A DNA stretch of 64,000 bases, taken from the NCBI GenBank assembly GCA_003508835.1, contig PUFA01000568.1, forward strand, positions 62,001-126,000. The letters are read 5' to 3'. The stretch is from Eonycteris spelaea (Eukaryota > Chordata > Mammalia > Chiroptera > Pteropodidae). Within the stretch, counting starts at the first letter, position 1; each line of letters begins with the position of its first letter. The notes below the pieces were generated by a model, which was given only the letters and a program-made list of their open reading frames with translations, had not been told where the DNA came from and searched no databases. Both the position numbers and the translations under genes were made by a program. Below are positions 45,766 to 58,929 of this stretch, one piece after another.

Positions 45766-47049
45766 ACATCCACTTACTGTGAGTGCTTCCAAATATCCGG
45801 GCTTCTTGGGTATATTTTGAACCCACACTTGTTTCTACTCCTGCTCTCACTCTGAAGGGGACCATGGTTACTCCTTCTGTGAAAGACTTTCTCCTTTTTA
45901 TCCCAGGGCTCAGGCATTTCTCAGCAGTGTCCAGGAGCAAGCCCACCTTTAAAACTGTGAGTGACAAACTTTTACTATGTATTTATTGGCATTTAGATTA
46001 TAAGACCCATGAAATATGAACTTTCCCTCCTGTCCTTGTCACTGATAGAGAAGTGTCTCTCAAAACTGACAGAGCACTCCTAGGCTCTTGAAACTGAAAA
46101 TTGAGATGATATTTCAGGAAGTAATCCGAAGTGTCAGTGAGCATGTGTGTTCTAAAGGGAAGTGGAGTTGCTTCTAAATATCGTTAAACAGCTGGGGTGG
46201 CAGGGAGGGAAGGATAGAGAGAATAGTGAGGGCCAAGCCTCTGAAAACCAGCTAGTTATATTTTTCCCTGGAGGCAGCTTTATAAGACATGCATGAAGGC
46301 TTTAATAAATGTGTTATGCCTATACAGAGCAACACGTGCCTTCACTCTCTCCAAAGTCTGTACTTGGAATTCCTCCCACTGTGTAAATAATTCATGTTTG
46401 CCTCATATTTATCCACTATATGCCTCAAGGAGAAGCAAAAATAATAGCTGCAAGTTTGTGCTTCACAAGAAACAAGAGTATGTATAGTTTTAATTGTGAA
46501 AACATGTTTCTTCTTCTATTTGAGTGGTCAAAGGAAAAAGATTAGTCACACACAAACACAGAAACAGATTAGAGAACTGTGAAAGAAAAAAAAAAGTGTG
46601 AATAGTCTCTCAATCTTCTTCTCATTCACTGCTCTTTTCCAAACAGGTAATGGAACTACCAAGTGTTTCCAAATAAATCCTGAAAATGTTGTCTTTAAAC
46701 TGTGGAACTTGTATCATAAACTATAAAGAGTATATGCATTTTCTTACAAGATGAGTTATAGGCATAGTTTGTCTGTACATCAAATCCCTCTCTAAAGAAA
46801 CACTTCTGTGGTGAAAAATTCACATTAGCAGAGGTATTCTCAAGGTTCAGGCTATAGCTTATGTGAAGGGGGTTTTATTGATCTGGTGAAAGGAAGTGTG
46901 CAGCACAAAAAGTGTTTCTGCTGGGTTGCAAAAATAAGAAAAAAAATCACTTTCGCTCTGGGTGGAACAACCAGCCAGAACAGATCACTTGGCTTTAAAA
47001 ACCACTATTTGCTAAGCAGCCGCACTGGCTAATTCACCACCAGGTAAGA
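45766..47049. other. Single-copy DNA
   Basis: No gene recognised; the two overlapping ORFs on opposite strands at 45710-46019 have no domain signature. Confidence 0.5.
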
Positions 47050-47235
47050 GGCAGAATATCGCAGTGGAAAGAGCACCCACCTTGGAATTAGACCAGAGTT
47101 TAAACCTCAACTTTTTCATTTGGAGTTAGACCAGAGTCTAAAACTCAATTTTCACATGAACTTTGACAAATTACTTACTCTTTTGGATTATTACAGCTTC
47201 ATTTAAAAGTATATAATATCTGCTTCATTGAGCTC
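47050..47235 (+). mobile_element. MIR SINE with internal 38-bp duplication
   Basis: Sense MIR head (ATCGCAGTGGAAAGAGCACC) and core. A segment beginning TTGGAATTAGACCAGAGTTT at 47082 is repeated at 47120 as TTGGAGTTAGACCAGAGTCT, a 38-bp period tandem duplication within the element. Confidence 0.75.
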
Positions 47236-47273
47236 TAATAATGATCAGAGATGAGTTAGTGCCACCCCAAACC

Positions 47274-47274
47274 T

Positions 47275-47328
<54 letters not shown>
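47274..47328. repeat. (GT)n microsatellite
   Basis: About 26 near-perfect TG units. Confidence 0.97.
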
Positions 47329-47330
<2 letters not shown>

Positions 47331-48009
47331 GGTGTAATATATAGACTATAAATCAAGAAGAATGTGAGTTTTAGTACAGACATTGCCACTAAATAGCTTT
47401 ATGGCCTTAAACAATTTCTTTTCCTGTCCTGGATCCAAGATTTTTTATGAGTAAAGGATGGGAAGAGACTAGGAAATTTTCAAGTTCATTTTCATAACTA
47501 ATTTTGTGCATTGTTAGGAAATATTTTCCTGGAGATACTAGGGAGGCTGGGTATGTTTTAGACTTCCATGAAGCATGGCGTGTAGGCTTTTGGTATCTTT
47601 GGTTAACCCATAACACCATTCCCAAAGGTGCAGCTGAAGGTAGGGTAGGACAAGGAAGGAAGCACTATGATTTTTACTTTGAGAAGTTCCCTCTTCCCTT
47701 TTTTCTTTTTTTTTTCTTTTAGCTGCTCTTCAAAATTCTCCTAAGGAAGCTACCAAGTAGTACGTAAATTTTAAAGGTAAACTGTAGTCAAACAAACCAA
47801 AGAAGATTTCTAAAGAGAATCGCATCTGCTAACAAGCTCCCTGAGGTTGCCTTTTTGTCAGCTTCAAGGTGGGTAGGATTTTTAGAAGCCAAGGGTAAAG
47901 AGGAGGTTCTCAATTATCTTTGCCTCTTGTTCCTCAGGTAGTTGAAGGGCTTTTGTCAGAGTACCTACCCTCCAGGCACTTGATCTTGTTAAATCTGAAC
48001 TCAAAACAA
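47329..48009. other. Single-copy DNA
   Basis: No gene recognised. T-rich run at 47698-47720. Confidence 0.5.
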
Positions 48010-48240
48010 GGATACAGTTTCTGGAATCAGATAAATCTGGATTTGAATATTAGTGCTGCCACAGAACAAGTTGTATGGCCTTGAACAAGAGATTTGACAT
48101 CTCTGGTCTCTATTGGATTTATCTGTGAAATGGAGTTACTTTACAGGGCTTTTGTGAGGACAAAATGAGCAGGTCAATATAAAGCACATAGCATAGCTAC
48201 TGGTACATAACAGATACCCAATAAATAATAGCTGATACTA
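48010..48240 (+). mobile_element. MIR SINE
   Basis: Sense MIR: GGAATCAGATAAATCTGGAT, TGTATGGCCTTGAACAAG, ATCTGTGAAATGGAGTTACT, GCTTTTGTGAGGACAAAATG, and the 3' end AGATACCCAATAAATAATAG. Confidence 0.87.
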
Positions 48241-48329
48241 TAATTGAGCTGGGTTGAGACAATTGATACTTAAGGGAAGTACCTATAAACTATTTTCTGT
48301 ATAAAATCGAGTTATTAGACAGATGCATA

Positions 48330-49280
48330 CCTTCATTTAGTATTTATTGAGTACCTATAATTTTCCAAGAACTATTATAGGAAATGAGTATAAAAGAATA
48401 TAAAAAGGTTTCCTGCCTTCACAGATCTTGAAACTGAATAGAGGAAACAACAAATAAATAATTAGCATAATTTGATCAACAATATAATGGAGATAAAAGA
48501 AGTAGAAGGTTCCATGAGAACATATAGCAGTGCTATCTAACCAAGAATTTGGAGGCAGAAGAAGCTTTTTGGAGAAGGTCACATATAAGTTAAAAACTGA
48601 TGAAACAGTAAGAGTTGGTCAGATAAAAATAAATTTAAGTTTTGGAATGATAACAGTATAGTTCACAGAATATATTGCAGAAGCATAATAATGAAGATAG
48701 AAAGGTCAGTTAAGAGGTTATTGCAGAATTCTAGGCAAGAGATGATGGTGGGGGATTCAAAGAAAAATACAGAATTATGACAAATTAGGAGGTGGAATCT
48801 GCAAGGTTTGGTTATTAGATATGACGTGTGAGGGACAGGGAGAGTGATGGGCAACTAAGGTCCCTACTTGTGTCATCCACTGAGATGGGGAACACAGGAG
48901 AAGGAAAAGGTAATGAGTTTAGTTTTGGATACATTGAATTTGAGAAGCATGTAGAACTTCAAGTTGAGAGTATACATTAAACAGTATGTACAGTATACCC
49001 ATTTGAATCTTGTGGGGAATATTTGTATAGGAAAATGGTAATCAAACCACAGACATGGTAAGTGAACTAAAGGGAATGGATGAAATAATTCAGAGAAAGT
49101 ATCTGAAGTAAAATTAAAATTGGGTCAGGGACAGAATTTTGGGGAACACCAAGATTCAAGAAGCAGGCAGAGAGAGAGAGGAGCTTCAAAGGACAGTGAC
49201 AAAGAGTGACTGTAGACGTAAGAGGAAATCCTTGCAAAGATGATCTTGTAGAAGCCATGGGAGAATATTCAGGAAACAGA
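48330..49280 (-). mobile_element. L2 LINE remnant, long
   Basis: Antisense L2: starts TATTTATTGAGTACCTATAA, then GGTTATTGCAGAATTCTAGG and GATGATGGTGGGGG, CCACTGAGATGGGGAACACA, GAGTTTAGTTTTGGATACAT, and TTTTGGGGAACACCAAGATT near 49140. Degraded, no reading frame. Confidence 0.7.
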
Positions 49281-51625
49281 TATTATTAATATAAATGAAG
49301 AGTATTCTTAGGCTTTAATAATAAGAAAGATTGTGATATTAATACTATGTCCTTGACTTTCACTGAACAACATTAGAAAAGACCAAATGGCAAATGTGAC
49401 AACACATCCCATAAAATTGCTGCTACCAAAGACTTGAATCTTTAATGTTATTCCCTGTCTGTCATATACATACATACTTACTAAATTCTTATTAGAGATT
49501 AGTGCCAGGAAAACTTTTATTTTTTTATGCATAAATCCTACAGATAATCATTGAATTTCTACTTTATGACTCACTGATGAGTTCTTGGGTTACAAAGTTA
49601 GTTTGGTGATAGACCCTATTCTCACTAAACTCATTAAAACATAATTTATTCATGCAATAAATATTTATTAAGTCCCTACCATATTCTAGGTCCTGTACTA
49701 ATCACAAGATAGGTATAGACCTTGCTTGCATGTTGCTTGTAGTTTATTTCCTGAAGATCTGAACAGCTATGCTTTAATTTATTGGGCAGTGGTCACTGTA
49801 TAACTATTAAATTCTTTTCTTGTCTTCGAATCCAGGAACCCCCAAATTATTACTTAGATATCTAAAACAATTCTATCTCATTCCACCCAGATTCTTTGAT
49901 ATGGCCTTTTAACCTTTCTTTAACAGCTCTAATTGCACATGTCTTTTATCACATGACCCTGAAAATCCTTTTTGAAAGGAATTAAAGTATAAATAAGAAA
50001 CAAAAGAACACACATAAACAAATAAATAGTAAAAACACTGAAGATAGTAAGGAATGAAAACGGAGCCCTTTCTACCTATTATATTTTGTTTAAATGACCT
50101 TCACACAGCAATTGCCCTTTGATTTCACTTACTCTGTTCATCTCTAACTTTCCAATCATCACACTAGAAAAACTAATTTAACTTCCAAACTACTCACTGA
50201 AACAGTGCAAGATCACATCAACATATCCCCTCAATTATAAAGCACTTGAATTCATGAGCTAGGGTCAAAGAGGAGAACTGTGTGGAGGATATAAATAAAT
50301 GAAATGATTCAAACAACACAATATATTTTTGAGAATGAATGACACTTTGTTTATAGAATTACTTCCTTTTTCTTTTTTATCTTCAGAGTACTTGGTCTTG
50401 CTAATTTATTGCTCAGTTCCTTGGTGTGATATATGTTGGTTAGGGAAATAGGTAGATGTAGAGAGACTGGACATATGATCTGTTTTGTCTTTATGCTTGA
50501 GGTCTGGGAATGTAAGTTCTAGTGTAGTACTTAGAACAATGAGAACATGCATTAATAAAACATATGCTTCATAGAGCTTATTGAAGTCGGAGTTTATGTG
50601 CATGTGTGTGTGATGAGAACTAAGCACACTATGGAATAAATAAGTGTATTTATTTTTCTATTTTCTTTTTAAAAACAGGAGTACATAACGGGTGTCAGGA
50701 AAATTACCAATAAAGCCTACATATTAGATTGATTAAGGGTGAAAAACACATGAAAAAACAACAACAACAAAAAAAAACAATTTAACCCAAACCACGTCAC
50801 AGAGGGTCGGCCTCTATGAGCACTTCTACGGAAATAAGGCCTTTCCCTTCATTATACCTTCTATGTGTCCTTGGTCATGATTTGTGTTAGCACATTATTT
50901 AACAATGCTGAGGCAAAAAGATCACACAACACGTCCTTTTAAATTGTTCTCTTCTACTAGATATTTTATGAAAGGGGATGTGGAGACTCCAAGCAAGCTT
51001 AGGACAAGAGAATCTTGCTGCTTGCTAGTGAGAAAAAATAATTTTGTTCGTTTCTTTTAATTCCCCAATTTCTATTTTGTGCATGCCAAGATTTACCTCT
51101 CAGAAATGGACATCATATGGGCATGCAGAAGATAATTTGGAGGTGGAGGGTCCCTCTATTTCTGTTTGGATGGAAATTCTGTTTGCTGATTTCCATGTGT
51201 GGTTCCTTTCAGTTTCTTCCCTCTTCCTTCCCTTTACCCCAAGTTGCTTTGACAATCTTTTCTCAAAACATACCAGCATCAAACTAGTCTATTACAGAGA
51301 CCAAATTATTCTAGACTGAAAACAGGCTTCCTTTTCTAGGTACTGCAAACTAAAGAAGCTGAATTGCAGACTAGCTCAGTTGTCTGCAGTTCAGAAGTAT
51401 CCTGGTGAAAAATAGAAGGTGGCAATAAGGGTGTAATGTTAAAATTTTCCAAGACCTCCACCTCTGGCATTGTGATCTTTAGAATATTCACAGGGCTTAT
51501 GCACTCCTGGTAATGTCCAGCAATGCCAATCTGACTGGAATAATCTTGTGGTGCACCAATCCCACCTTCTAGACATGCCTTATAAAGGCTTATGCTTAAA
51601 AGCCTATGGGACATACTTATCTATC

Positions 51626-51676
<51 letters not shown>

Positions 51677-52244
51677 ACCTATCATCTCCCATATATGTAT
51701 TTATCTGCCCATCTATTATCCATACCCTTTTGTGTGCTTGAGTTGCTGTTTGATAGCAGTGACCAAAGGGTGAATATGTGTTAAGGATAAATTTAGATGG
51801 ACAATGTATCTTTTACTTCTGTACCATGCTCACAATTATTGTCTTAGGTGACATCAGAACAGGACAAATATAGAAATGAGATGTAGGCACAGTTTGTGTT
51901 CTAAAAGGCAAAGTAATTGGTGGGTTGCTAGGACAGATAACGGGTACACAGAACCTAACAAGAAGGTCTTGGAAGGCATAGTCCAGGGAGGAAGCTAATA
52001 TTGAGAGTGTGGAGTTTTAGTCAGAGATCTGCATCTGTGAATATTGGAACTTTTATGAAACAACCTGAAATATTCTGCCCACTGATGGCCTACCCATCCA
52101 GGTCTGCTATTAGGCTTCCTCATTTTTCTTTCCTCCCTCACTTCCTTCTTTTGCTTTAGGAAATAATTTCTGAGAAACTTATGTGCTAGACAGTGAATTT
52201 GTTCCTTTAATATCTTCAAAATGTTTCCATTAAATTTACATCAT
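49281..52244. other. Single-copy DNA with L2 scrap and microsatellite
   Basis: An L2/MIR-like scrap at about 49650-49760 (AATAAATATTTATTAAGTCC). An A-rich run at 50745-50785. A (CTAT)n tract at 51618-51676. No gene recognised. Confidence 0.5.
51618..51676. repeat. (CTAT)n microsatellite
   Basis: About 14 CTAT units; the + strand ORF at 51548-51784 is a by-product. Confidence 0.97.
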
Positions 52245-52515
52245 GTCAGATTGGGGGATGGAGAGTAGGTGAAAGGGAAAGGAATTAAGAGGTACAAATT
52301 GGTAATTATAAAATAGTCATGGTGATGCAGAGTATAGCATTGGGAATATAGTCAATAGTATTGTAATAACGATGTATTGCATCACAAGGGTCCTGGATTT
52401 ATTAGGGTAATCACTTCATAAGTTATATAAATGTCTAATCACTATGTTGTCCACCTGAAACTAATATAATATTGTATGTCAACTATAATTGAAAAAGAAT
52501 AATAAAATATAAAAT
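52245..52515 (+). mobile_element. L1 3' UTR end (sense)
   Basis: Bat-type L1 3' end: GGAATTAAGAGGTACAAATT, TATAGTCAATAGTATTGTAA, ATCACTATGTTGTCCACCTG, AACTAATATAATATTGTATG and an A-rich tail. Confidence 0.88.
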
Positions 52516-52599
52516 ATATCAAGTCTATAGTCTTTAGCTGTTTCAAAACAGTCTTACACTGTTTTCCCATGATCTCTTCATTTCCTTATTTCTACAGTA

Positions 52600-52805
52600 A
52601 ATTTACCAAATTAATTGTATGGTTACTATGTTCCAGATAGTTCCTTACATAAACGATTTCATCTCTTGATCATCATAATAATCACGTGATGAATAAAGTG
52701 TATTGTTGTCTCCATTTACAGATAATTCTGGTTCAGATAAGTTAAATAATTTGCGTAAGGTCACACAGTTAGTGGACAGCTGACAAGATTCAAATACAGG
52801 TGTGT
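52600..52805 (-). mobile_element. MIR SINE
   Basis: Antisense MIR: GTTACTATGTTCCAGATAGT, CTCCATTTACAGATAATTCT, TTTGCGTAAGGTCACACAGT. Confidence 0.82.
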
Positions 52806-53324
52806 CTAGCAATAATGTCCATGTTCTTTCTTTCATATTTCCAAATAAAATATTATTCATCAACACCCACTTATTTACAAAATTCAGTGTATTCCAAATA
52901 GTCACTGCTTTGTTGAGTGACTTTAGATCAAATCTAAGTTATTTTAAGTTCAGATTTCTTAGTGCTAAACTTCACAGCCCTAGGATATATTTTAAAAAGT
53001 GCCAAGGATTTTACCATGGCATTTTTACAGGTGTTTTCAAGGACAATCAAAGCCAAGAGTATGAAATATATCTCACCTCTATCTCTAGTTTAAAAAAATC
53101 TGGGACACAGAGTCTTAATTCTGTTCATCCACTTGCTGAGAAAACCCAGACAACTTTGTGCCCTGGACTATGGAATCCATGAAAGGTAATACATGTACAT
53201 TCAGGAGATGCTGTCCTGAAAATTCTGGCATCTTCATATTAATATTTTTTGGAGGAAATATGCTTGGTGATATTGTTATGTCTTCCTTTAAGAATACAAA
53301 TCAAAAATAATTTTCTGAATACCT

Positions 53325-55560
53325 ATAGAGAGCTGTGCATTGTAGGAGATAGACAGATGAACACAATTTTGACACAGGCCTTATATTTCATGCTAAGGGG
53401 TTTGAAGTTATTCTGTACCTAACCCACAGGTACTAAAGGAGTTAGAGCAGAAAAATGATATGATCATTTTTGGGTATTAGGAAGATTATTTTAGGAAGAT
53501 TTCTCTGAAGGATCTGTGGAGAATGGATTAGGAAAATGAGAAAGGAAGGGGCAAAATATTTAGGGGCTCTTGTTAGTCCAAATGACAAATTTTGAGGTGT
53601 AAGCCTAATGGTAAGGAAAATAAAAAGGAGGGAACAAGTTAGATTTGTTTATAACCAATTAGATTATAAACAATTAGAAGAAGGAGCATGGGAGTTGTCC
53701 AGGATGATACCAAGATTTCTGACTTGTATTATTGGGTAGACAATTATACTATTACAAAGATAGGGATATTAAAAGAAGATTGAGTTTGAGATAGTGGTAG
53801 GGTAAAATTGTGTTTTTAGAAATTTTGAGATGGAGGTGATTGTTTTCCATTAGGTGGACATGCCTCATACATAATTAGAAACACAGGTATGGAGCTCAGA
53901 AGACAAACAGTGAATAAGATATAGTTAAGTGAGGATATGTTGAAAGAGAAAGTACTCAAGAATGAACCTATGAAGTACACTATAGAAGGAGGAGCTGATG
54001 AAGGAAACTAAACAGTAGCTAGAGATATGTGAGGAGAGAGTTTCACGAGGAAGAAGATATGTTTTTGATTAGTTGTAAATGAACAGAGATGTTAAGTAGG
54101 CTCATGATTTAAAATTATCCAGTGACTTTAGACACTAAGAGGTCAGCAGTGACCTTTGTGGGAGTAGTGGTTGGAATGGAAGCCATATTACTGTACATTG
54201 AAGAGTGAATTGGTGGTGAGAAAGTGGAGAAAGCCTAATCTTTTTTTATAACATTGTCCATGAAGGAAAGTAGAGACAGAGAAAATTAGAGGGGAAAGTA
54301 GAGTCTAGAGAATTATTGTTGATAGCATTCTGATTATTTTTAAGGTGAAGATTCTTGAACAAATTCATATGCTAAAGAGGAAGAGACAGTACAAGGAAAA
54401 TAAGAAGATTATCAAGGAAGTAGAGAGGATAGGATAAGCAATGAAAAGAAAGAATAATACTTCTTCAGTAAACTGTCAGGAGAAAAGGAGTTAAAGATGG
54501 CTAGAGATTCAGACAAATTTGTAGGATTGGAGCTAGAAGTCATGGAAGTTCTTATCTGATGACCTCTATTTTTTCTCAGTAAGTAGATTATGTCATCGGC
54601 TCAGAAGGAGGGGACAGTTGTGATGGGGATTCAGAAAAGAGGTTTGGTATTACTTATGAGTATATGGAAGAAGAAGTTGACTAGAAGAATTTCTGAGCTG
54701 CACTGAAGCCCTGCTCAATGGTATTTACAGTGGTCACTGTCTGCATGGTTGTGCAGTTTTCTCCTTTACAGAACTCAGGTGCTTAGGTGTAACAGCAGAG
54801 AAGGAAGGTGCTAAATTGCTTCCAGACAGAACTTTCTTTAGGCTGATGATTTAGATAAAAGTAAATGAGAGTTTAGAGTCCTGGAAAAGAGAGAAAATGA
54901 GGTCCAAGTTACCTAACTAGGTAGAGAAGGAATTAAAGAGGGAGACAGACAAGGTGTGCATTGGAGTAAAGGGGGGAGAGTTGGATGACTGTAGGTCAAA
55001 AAATAAGAATATAGAGAAAGACATTAGAGCACTAGGGGTAATTGTCTTGGGGATAGATATCTGAATTTCTTTTGTAGATGAAACAGTTTTACCTTGTGGT
55101 AATGTTCAGGATATGGCCAAAAGATCAGATGGCTGAAACAGATTTTGTAAAAAAAAATTAATTGCAGTTTAAAAAGGTAAAAAGCCTATCAGGCTAAAGT
55201 AGTAAGTAGATTATTTTCATGGACACTGACATATCTCTAGATGACATCAGGATTAAAAAGGTAAGGTAGCTTGGAACTAGAGTCGTTATGAAAGGACTGA
55301 GGCAGTGGCCAACAGATAGCATCAAAGTGTAAGGAAAAGATGGTTGAACTAGAAAGTATGCATCTCGAAGGACAAAAATTTTGGTGCATGATAAAGGAAG
55401 GTTTTTGGTCTGGAAGTGACAATGGAAGCAAGGAAACTGCCAGTGCTACCTCTGGATATGTGAAGGTTGTGGGAGAAGCAGTCACTATTTGATAAAAATT
55501 CAAGATAACCAGTTAACTCAGGATTAGGTAGTCATCTCAGTAATAGAGATTTGAGACTGA
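53325..55560 (-). mobile_element. L2 LINE remnant, ~2.2 kb, diverged
   Basis: Antisense L2-like landmarks occur in order: TTTGAAGTTATTCTGTACCT, GAAAAATGATATGATCATTT, GAAGGATCTGTGGAGAATGG, GATGATACCAAGATTTCTGA, GGTGGACATGCCTCATACAT, then CATGGAAGTTCTTATCTGAT. Too decayed for any frame; parts of the span may be something else. Confidence 0.5.
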
Positions 55561-56285
55561 CCTTTTACTGTTCACTGCTTTTATTGATTAGAATTTAGTT
55601 TTCTCTCTTTATAGCTTTACACATGGTTTAAAAAGTGTTTTATTTTGTTCATATATAAAGAAAAACAAAACTAAATGCTTTGAAGCAGTGAAAAAATTTT
55701 AGAAAGGTATTTTGACTAGGGTTCAAGGATCTAACCTCTAGTCCTGGTTCCAAAATTGTGTGATCTTGGAAAATTATCTTTTATTCTCTGAGAATTTTTA
55801 CTAGAATACCTCTAATTCCTCTTCCAGGTTTGTCACTTTTAATCTATTCCAATTAGTCTTCTTTTTGTACCCCTTTTTCCCCCATTTAACTTATCCTGAT
55901 TATTTTGTTCTATAAATTCATGGTCCTGGGCATGAAAAATAGATGCTGTTTCTGGAATAAGGTGGTGTGTCTCTAGCCTTAGCAAAATGCAAATAAATAT
56001 GGAACTTGGAAAAAGTAATATATCTATAGCATTATCATTAACAGAGTACAGAGACATGTAACTTGAAATTTGGGAGGAAGCAAGAAAATTTCTGGAGCTT
56101 GAACACATATATGAACATAAACATGAAATGTTACCAGGCTGGGTGGCAAAGGAAAACAGGCCTAGGTTAGTAGTTTTGTTGGTAGTGGTGGAGGTAACAG
56201 TGGTAGAGTAATAGGCTAAATTTCCACAGGTTCTCTGTGGTGGCCAGTGAGTAGCTACTTTGGAGGTATCTTTGAAGAAAGGGGA
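55561..56285. other. Single-copy DNA
   Basis: No gene accepted; a 159-codon minus-strand ORF covers 55839-56318 but overlaps a MIR and has no domain. Confidence 0.45.
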
Positions 56286-56289
56286 TAAT

Positions 56290-56515
56290 AAACTGAACAT
56301 CTGCTCCCTGCAAGGCATTTGACATTCATCATGACAATTTAATCCTCACACCAACCTTGTCAAGTGGTTGTTATTAAGCTTGTTTTACAGAAGGAAAACA
56401 ATGATAGATCAGAAAAGTTAGTAAAATGCCTAAGATCACATAGCTAATAAGTAGAGTTGGGATTCAAATCCAGATCTGTCTGACTTCAAAGCCCATCTTC
56501 TTAATCATTCCAAAC
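56290..56515 (-). mobile_element. MIR SINE
   Basis: Antisense MIR: TTAATCCTCACACCAACCTT, CCTAAGATCACATAGCTAAT, AAGTAGAGTTGGGATTCAAA, CTTCTTAATCATTCCA. Confidence 0.87.
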
Positions 56516-56599
56516 TGAAACTCTGCCTTAATAAGTCTGAATAGATTAGAGGGAGGTTATAAGGTGAATCAGTCTAAATAAAAGAGTTAAATGTATTTA

Positions 56600-56820
56600 C
56601 TTGGAGTCAGATAGCTTAGACTGGAATTCCTGATCCACCACTTATTAATTATACAAACAGGCAAGTTACTCAGGCTCTCAGATGCTCAGTTTCTTCATCT
56701 GTAAAATGGAGATGTTAATATCTATTTCAAAGGGTGACTGTGAGAATTGAACATTTTAACCTCTGCAAATCATTGGGCACAATATAGTTAATAAAGGAAT
56801 AATAGTAAGTATTAAACTAA
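56600..56820 (+). mobile_element. MIR SINE
   Basis: Sense MIR: TTGGAGTCAGATAGCTTAGA, CAGGCAAGTTACTCAGGCTC, TTTCTTCATCTGTAAAATGG, GGTGACTGTGAGAATTGAAC. It forms an inverted pair with the MIR just upstream. Confidence 0.87.
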
Positions 56821-58290
56821 TAAAAAATCACAAAATAATTTCTATTTTAAGTGGTTAAGGTGTGAGATGCCTCAGGAGAAACTTTGTCCACTTCACAATT
56901 GTGATTTATGTAAGTGCTTTTATAAAATTCTAGGTGTCGATTACTAATGAGTGCTTCCTCTTCAAGAAACTTATTTAAATCTGGTCCTTGGTAAACATAA
57001 TATAATTCTTGTCCTCTGTTTATGACAAATGACCAAGCATAATATATGTGTCTTTGGTCTTACCCCTCTTGTTAAACAATCAATTCAGCCAAAGCAACTG
57101 GCTTAGTTGCTAGAAAAAAATAATTGAATTGCTAATTTACACATATAGTACTAGGTCAATTAGTAAATCAGAAAAGCAATGTGCAACACCTTAATTTTGT
57201 GATTTTTTTTTCATTTTTTATTCAGATAGGCTTCCACCATGGATATGGCTTCCATTTTTTTAAAATAAAATTTTCAGATAATAACTGCTGATTTAGCTTT
57301 AGGAAGTGGCAATTGCCTTATTATGTCCTGGGAAGAAAATAAAATAATAAAAAGGTGGTGCCCTAATCCTACTCAAATTTGGACTCCATGTGTCATTTAT
57401 TTTCTGAAGTATTCAAAGAGCTCCAAGGGATTTCAGAAAACATGATAATTCCCCTTTTTCATGTGAAAACATACTTATGCCACCTGAGTGCGTGGAATCT
57501 TCCATATTTTGCCGGCATTGGCTTATGATCTAAAACTACACACTCAGTGAGACAAGGTGGGACTCTAAAAAAATATTTTAAAGTCTAAGTGTGTTTACCT
57601 TTCATTTTGATGCCTTTAATGTTTGTTTTACATTCAATTGACCAAGGATTTATTGACCTCATTAGTCTTACTTCTCTGAGCTGATTCCTTATAGAAACCA
57701 AATCTATATATGCTCATTTTTTCCTGAGTAGGCATGAACTGCCATAGGTGTGAAGCTGAACATTTATTCCTGTTTCACACATTTACAAACATAAATTAAA
57801 AGCAGCTCTTACCCACTAGGGACAGTTTTAGTTAGTCTCAAAGTGCTAAGAAGAGAGTCTATGGAACAAGAGTCAGACTCAGGTTCTTGTAGTCAGGTAG
57901 AGACATAGGCCTACCCTATTCTACCTTCTTATTTCTGGTACTATTCCTTAGAACCCACCCTAGACCTGGATAGCACTGAGGGATAGGACATATTATATTT
58001 AAATATATGCCTTCCTCCTCAACTATGCATTGTTTCACCTTGATTGAAGAGAAAGAAAATCAAAATTGTATCACCTGTTATCTTTCTACTTTTACTATAT
58101 ATTTATTAAGCAGAAAACACTAGGTCATTGTTACAGTGGTGAGAGTAGATTAAATACATTCCATCCTCATAAGCTCGACACTGTCTTAGGGCCATTGTGA
58201 GCCTAGGAAGAAAGACAATCTTGGTCTTCCTTTTAAAAATCAAATTGGGGAAATGAGAAGGACATATAGACTATCCAAAAAAGACAATAA
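56821..58290. other. Single-copy DNA
   Basis: No gene or repeat recognised. Confidence 0.45.
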
Positions 58291-58294
58291 ATAA

Positions 58295-58515
58295 TTAAGG
58301 GGTTAAGTCTTGACCACAATAAAGTTGGAATTAAGAGAAGGGAGATCTCAATGTAAAATTATTAGAGAAGATTTCATGGAGTGAATTAGCTAAGTCTTGA
58401 GTGTGGATACTAGTTGGATAGATAAAGAGGAAGTAATGATAAAATTTTAGGTGGGAGTAGGAGAGGGTACATAGCATGAACAAAAGGCCTGAACATAGAC
58501 AAGGAATACTATAAG
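58295..58515 (-). mobile_element. L2 LINE remnant
   Basis: Antisense L2-like: GGAATTAAGAGAAGGGAGAT, TCATGGAGTGAATTAGCTAA, GAACAAAAGGCCTGAACATA. Low identity. Confidence 0.4.
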
Positions 58516-58599
58516 GAGACCAACTTGGTGGAAACAAAAATACTGAGATGGTAGTCTTATTTAAATCTTAGTTTGATACTCTCCATTGGATGAAGTGAG

Positions 58600-58768
58600 A
58601 TGAATGGAAAATCCAGTAATGCTTGTTAAAATGCAGATTGCTGAGCCCCAATCTCAGAGTTTCTGATTTCCTAGGTCTAGGTGAAGCCAGAAATTTTGTA
58701 TTTCCAACAGATTGTGAGGTGGCTGATGCAGCTGCTTTAGGGATCAAACATTGAGAACTGCTGATCTA
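58600..58768 (+). mobile_element. MER5A hAT-Charlie transposon
   Basis: GCTTGTTAAAATGCAGATTG, CTGAGCCCCAATCTCAGAG, TTTCTGATTTCCTAGGTCTA, GGTGGCTGATGCAGCTGCTT and the end CATTGAGAACTGCTG match the palindromic MER5A organisation; the left terminus is eroded. Confidence 0.85.
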
Positions 58769-58929
58769 ATCCAGAGAGCTTAGACACAGGCAACTTTATT
58801 ATCACTATTATTTAACCACATTTGAAATATGAAAGATTAAGGAGAATCACCTACAGGACTATAAAATCTACCAATATCCATACATTTTTATAGCCATAAT
58901 TTCCCCAGTTAGAATTGTTAATAGGATTT

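Noticed and set aside
51548..51784. 78-codon + strand ORF
   Set aside because: Its middle is the CTAT microsatellite and it has no domain.
55839..56318. 159-codon minus-strand ORF
   Set aside because: No recognised domain, no splice context, its start overlaps a MIR, and the sequence is rich in S/T/N as chance ORFs in AT-rich DNA often are.
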